The notes under the pieces are model-generated. The model was not told the origin of the DNA, did no database searches, and saw only the letters and a list, made by a program, of their open reading frames with translations. A stretch of 64,000 bases of DNA from Tetradesmus obliquus. Taxonomy: Eukaryota > Chlorophyta > Chlorophyceae > Sphaeropleales > Scenedesmaceae. A program made the position numbers and the translations under genes. Numbering within the stretch: the first letter of the stretch is position 1; each line of letters starts with the position of its first letter. Below, piece by piece: positions 62,565 through 64,000 of the stretch. The stretch is from contig CP126191.1 of NCBI GenBank assembly GCA_030272155.1, positions 6,346,501 through 6,410,500 on the forward strand. The letters are read 5' to 3'.

Positions 62565-62689
62565 ATGGCTTCGCCACCGCAAAAGAAGCAAAGAATGGAG
62601 GTAGAACAGGAGCCTGCCTGGATTAAGCTTCAAGCTGACAGCTACGAGGCGGTCGTGCCTGTGGCATGCGTGATGCAGTACCCCAACGT

Positions 62690-62705
62690 TGACTGTTAAC
62701 AGTCA
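62690..62705. repeat. 16-bp perfect palindrome disrupting kelch copy 3
   Basis: TGACTGTTAACAGTCA equals its own reverse complement. It lies exactly where copy 1 reads CCCAGCAGCTACCTAGCC and creates the TAA stop. Confidence 0.9.
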
Positions 62706-62884
62706 TCTAGCCATACTGGTGCAGCTGGAATTGGCACAGGGCTCGCCCGACCCTGCTGTGCGGCTGAATTGTGACGCAGACGAGGCCAGGGAAATAGTAG
62801 CAGTGCTGAGGCAGTTGCGCGCAGTCTCGGATGGCATGTGCATTGGGGTATTAGGCAGGGCATCCAGCACTACTGCTGCGCAGC

Positions 62885-62940
62885 AGTCTGAAATGCAACA
62901 GCAGCAACAGCATGCTGTTGCTGCTGTTGCATTTCAGACT
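62885..62940. repeat. 56-bp perfect palindrome
   Basis: 28-bp arms with no spacer: AGTCTGAAATGCAACAGCAG then CAACAGCA, directly followed by the exact reverse complement. It lies in intron 1 of kelch copy 3. Confidence 0.97.
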
Positions 62941-64000
62941 TAGATGAGTGTCATACCAGACACCATTACAACTCACCTGTGGTTCATGCATCTTTCAGCA
63001 GACACAATCATCAATGCCTATATCTGATGCAGCACTTGACTGGCTCATCTATGGTCCAGCTCACCGCGGTGCATCTTAGCCCCCAGCTCCTGCTGCTGTC
63101 CCTGCCGCTTTGCAGGGCTCCTGCTATGAGCCCCCGCAGGACAACATGCGGCTTGTACGGTCGCTGCGCCACACGCTGGACTACATGGGCTTGCCCACGC
63201 CCCGCTTCCCCTGCAGCAGCTTCAATGAGGTGCTGCTGCTGCCAGCCTATGCACCAGACTGCGATGGTTGCACTGGTGACCAGGGCCTGCTGATGTACTC
63301 AGCCGCAACACACGGCTGGGCACCACTGCAGGACGACAGGGACCCGCGGCCAGACTATGTGCGCGCTGAAGGAATTGTGGCAAAACGGCGCTGGCTGGCG
63401 GCCGTGCTGCGCAGCAAGTACACCAGCGCGGGTGAGGCGGCAGCTGCAGGAGGACCTGGAAGCACCTGCACGACCTCATGCAGCAGCAGCTGTCGACTGC
63501 AGGTACCACATATGTCAAGCACTGCATGGCATGCAACCTTCTGTATCAGATGCACTGTATTGCAGATAATCTCACGCACTTCTGCATGGCGGAGAAGGCT
63601 GACTGGCATGCAGGTGCATCGCAGCGCAGAGAGGCTGGTGAGATATTACCGTCTCCTTAGTGCAGTATGCAGCAGTCGCATGTTGATGCAAGGTTCTCCT
63701 TAAGCTGCAAACGTGTCGGGACTTGGTCGTGGCTGCTGCAGGTGAGGACGTGGTGGTCATGCTGCCGCGCGACGGGGACGAGGAAAAGGAGCACGACCCC
63801 GTGCTGCTGCGGGCGTCACTCAAGAGCTCGTCAGATCTGCTGCCAACACCCCGGCACTTGCATTGCACAAATGCAGCACTTGCTGCGGCCAGCGGCAAGC
63901 TGTTCCTGCTAGGGGGCAGCTACGACTTTGAACCAGCCGCATACCTGTTTGAGCCCACAGCAATGGAGGTGTTTGAGCCGCACACAGCTGCCTGGTACAC

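Larger units (their letters stand above)
62565..64000 (+). pseudogene. T1/BTB-kelch paralogue, copy 3 (degenerate, runs off right edge)
   Basis: Starts ATGGCTTCGCCACCGCAAAA and encodes WIKLQADSYEAVVPVACVMQ then YPN, followed by a TAA. A palindromic 16-bp sequence (62690-62705) replaces the SSY codons seen in copies 1 and 2 and shifts the frame. The intron 1 donor is also lost (CAG|TTGCGC where the others have CAG|GTGCGT). Later exons are open: 63116-63431 (SCYEPPQDNMRLVRSLRHTL) and 63742 to the edge (EDVVVMLPRDGDEEKEHDPV, GKLFLLGGSYD, MEVFEPHTAAWY). The intron contains a perfect 56-bp palindrome. Copy 3 is closest to intact in the kelch half. An alternative promoter or start could still give a truncated product. 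Confidence 0.72.

Overview
The window is nuclear DNA of a green alga. Genes have many short introns with GTGAGx or GTGCGx donors and CTGCAG acceptors. CAG/CTG triplet runs are everywhere, the DNA is moderately GC-rich, and the proteins carry long Ala/Gln/Ser tracts. Chloroplast, mitochondrial, Golgi and cilium/centrosome genes sit side by side. This fits a chlorophycean such as a member of the Scenedesmaceae, but the genus is an inference. Gene models below were built by hand from reading-frame phase at splice sites and conserved motifs; phases close in every model called complete. Homologies come from recognised motifs, not from a database search.

Layout, left to right: a lysine-rich gene running off the left edge (minus); an RH39-like DEAD-box helicase (plus); RRP7 for rRNA processing (minus); a BCS1-type AAA ATPase (plus); a C2/coiled-coil protein (plus); a very long WDR62/MAPKBP1-like WD40 protein (plus); TTLL1 tubulin polyglutamylase (minus); mitoribosomal protein mL45 (plus); a secreted Cys-rich protein (plus); a small sulfotransferase-like protein (minus); and VPS54 of the GARP tether with a Gln-rich C-terminal extension of nearly 800 residues (plus). 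Three gene pairs are divergent over short spacers (RRP7/BCS1, TTLL1/mL45, sulfotransferase-like/VPS54), so shared promoters are likely. The genes have varied housekeeping roles and do not form one pathway.

From about 51.8 kb to the right edge the character changes. There is a tandem array of three T1/BTB-plus-kelch paralogues, all with lesions. The second copy is split by a 5,001-bp mobile element (54885-59885). The element has two 721-bp direct end repeats that look identical, and each repeat carries its own 19-bp terminal inverted repeat. Inside is a two-exon DD38E (Tc1/mariner-IS630 type) transposase. The transposase intron contains, on the opposite strand, a long open frame resembling a Vsr/DUF559-like nuclease. 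The third kelch copy contains three separate palindromes, one a perfect 56-bp palindrome. This accessory region holds the most unusual features of the window.
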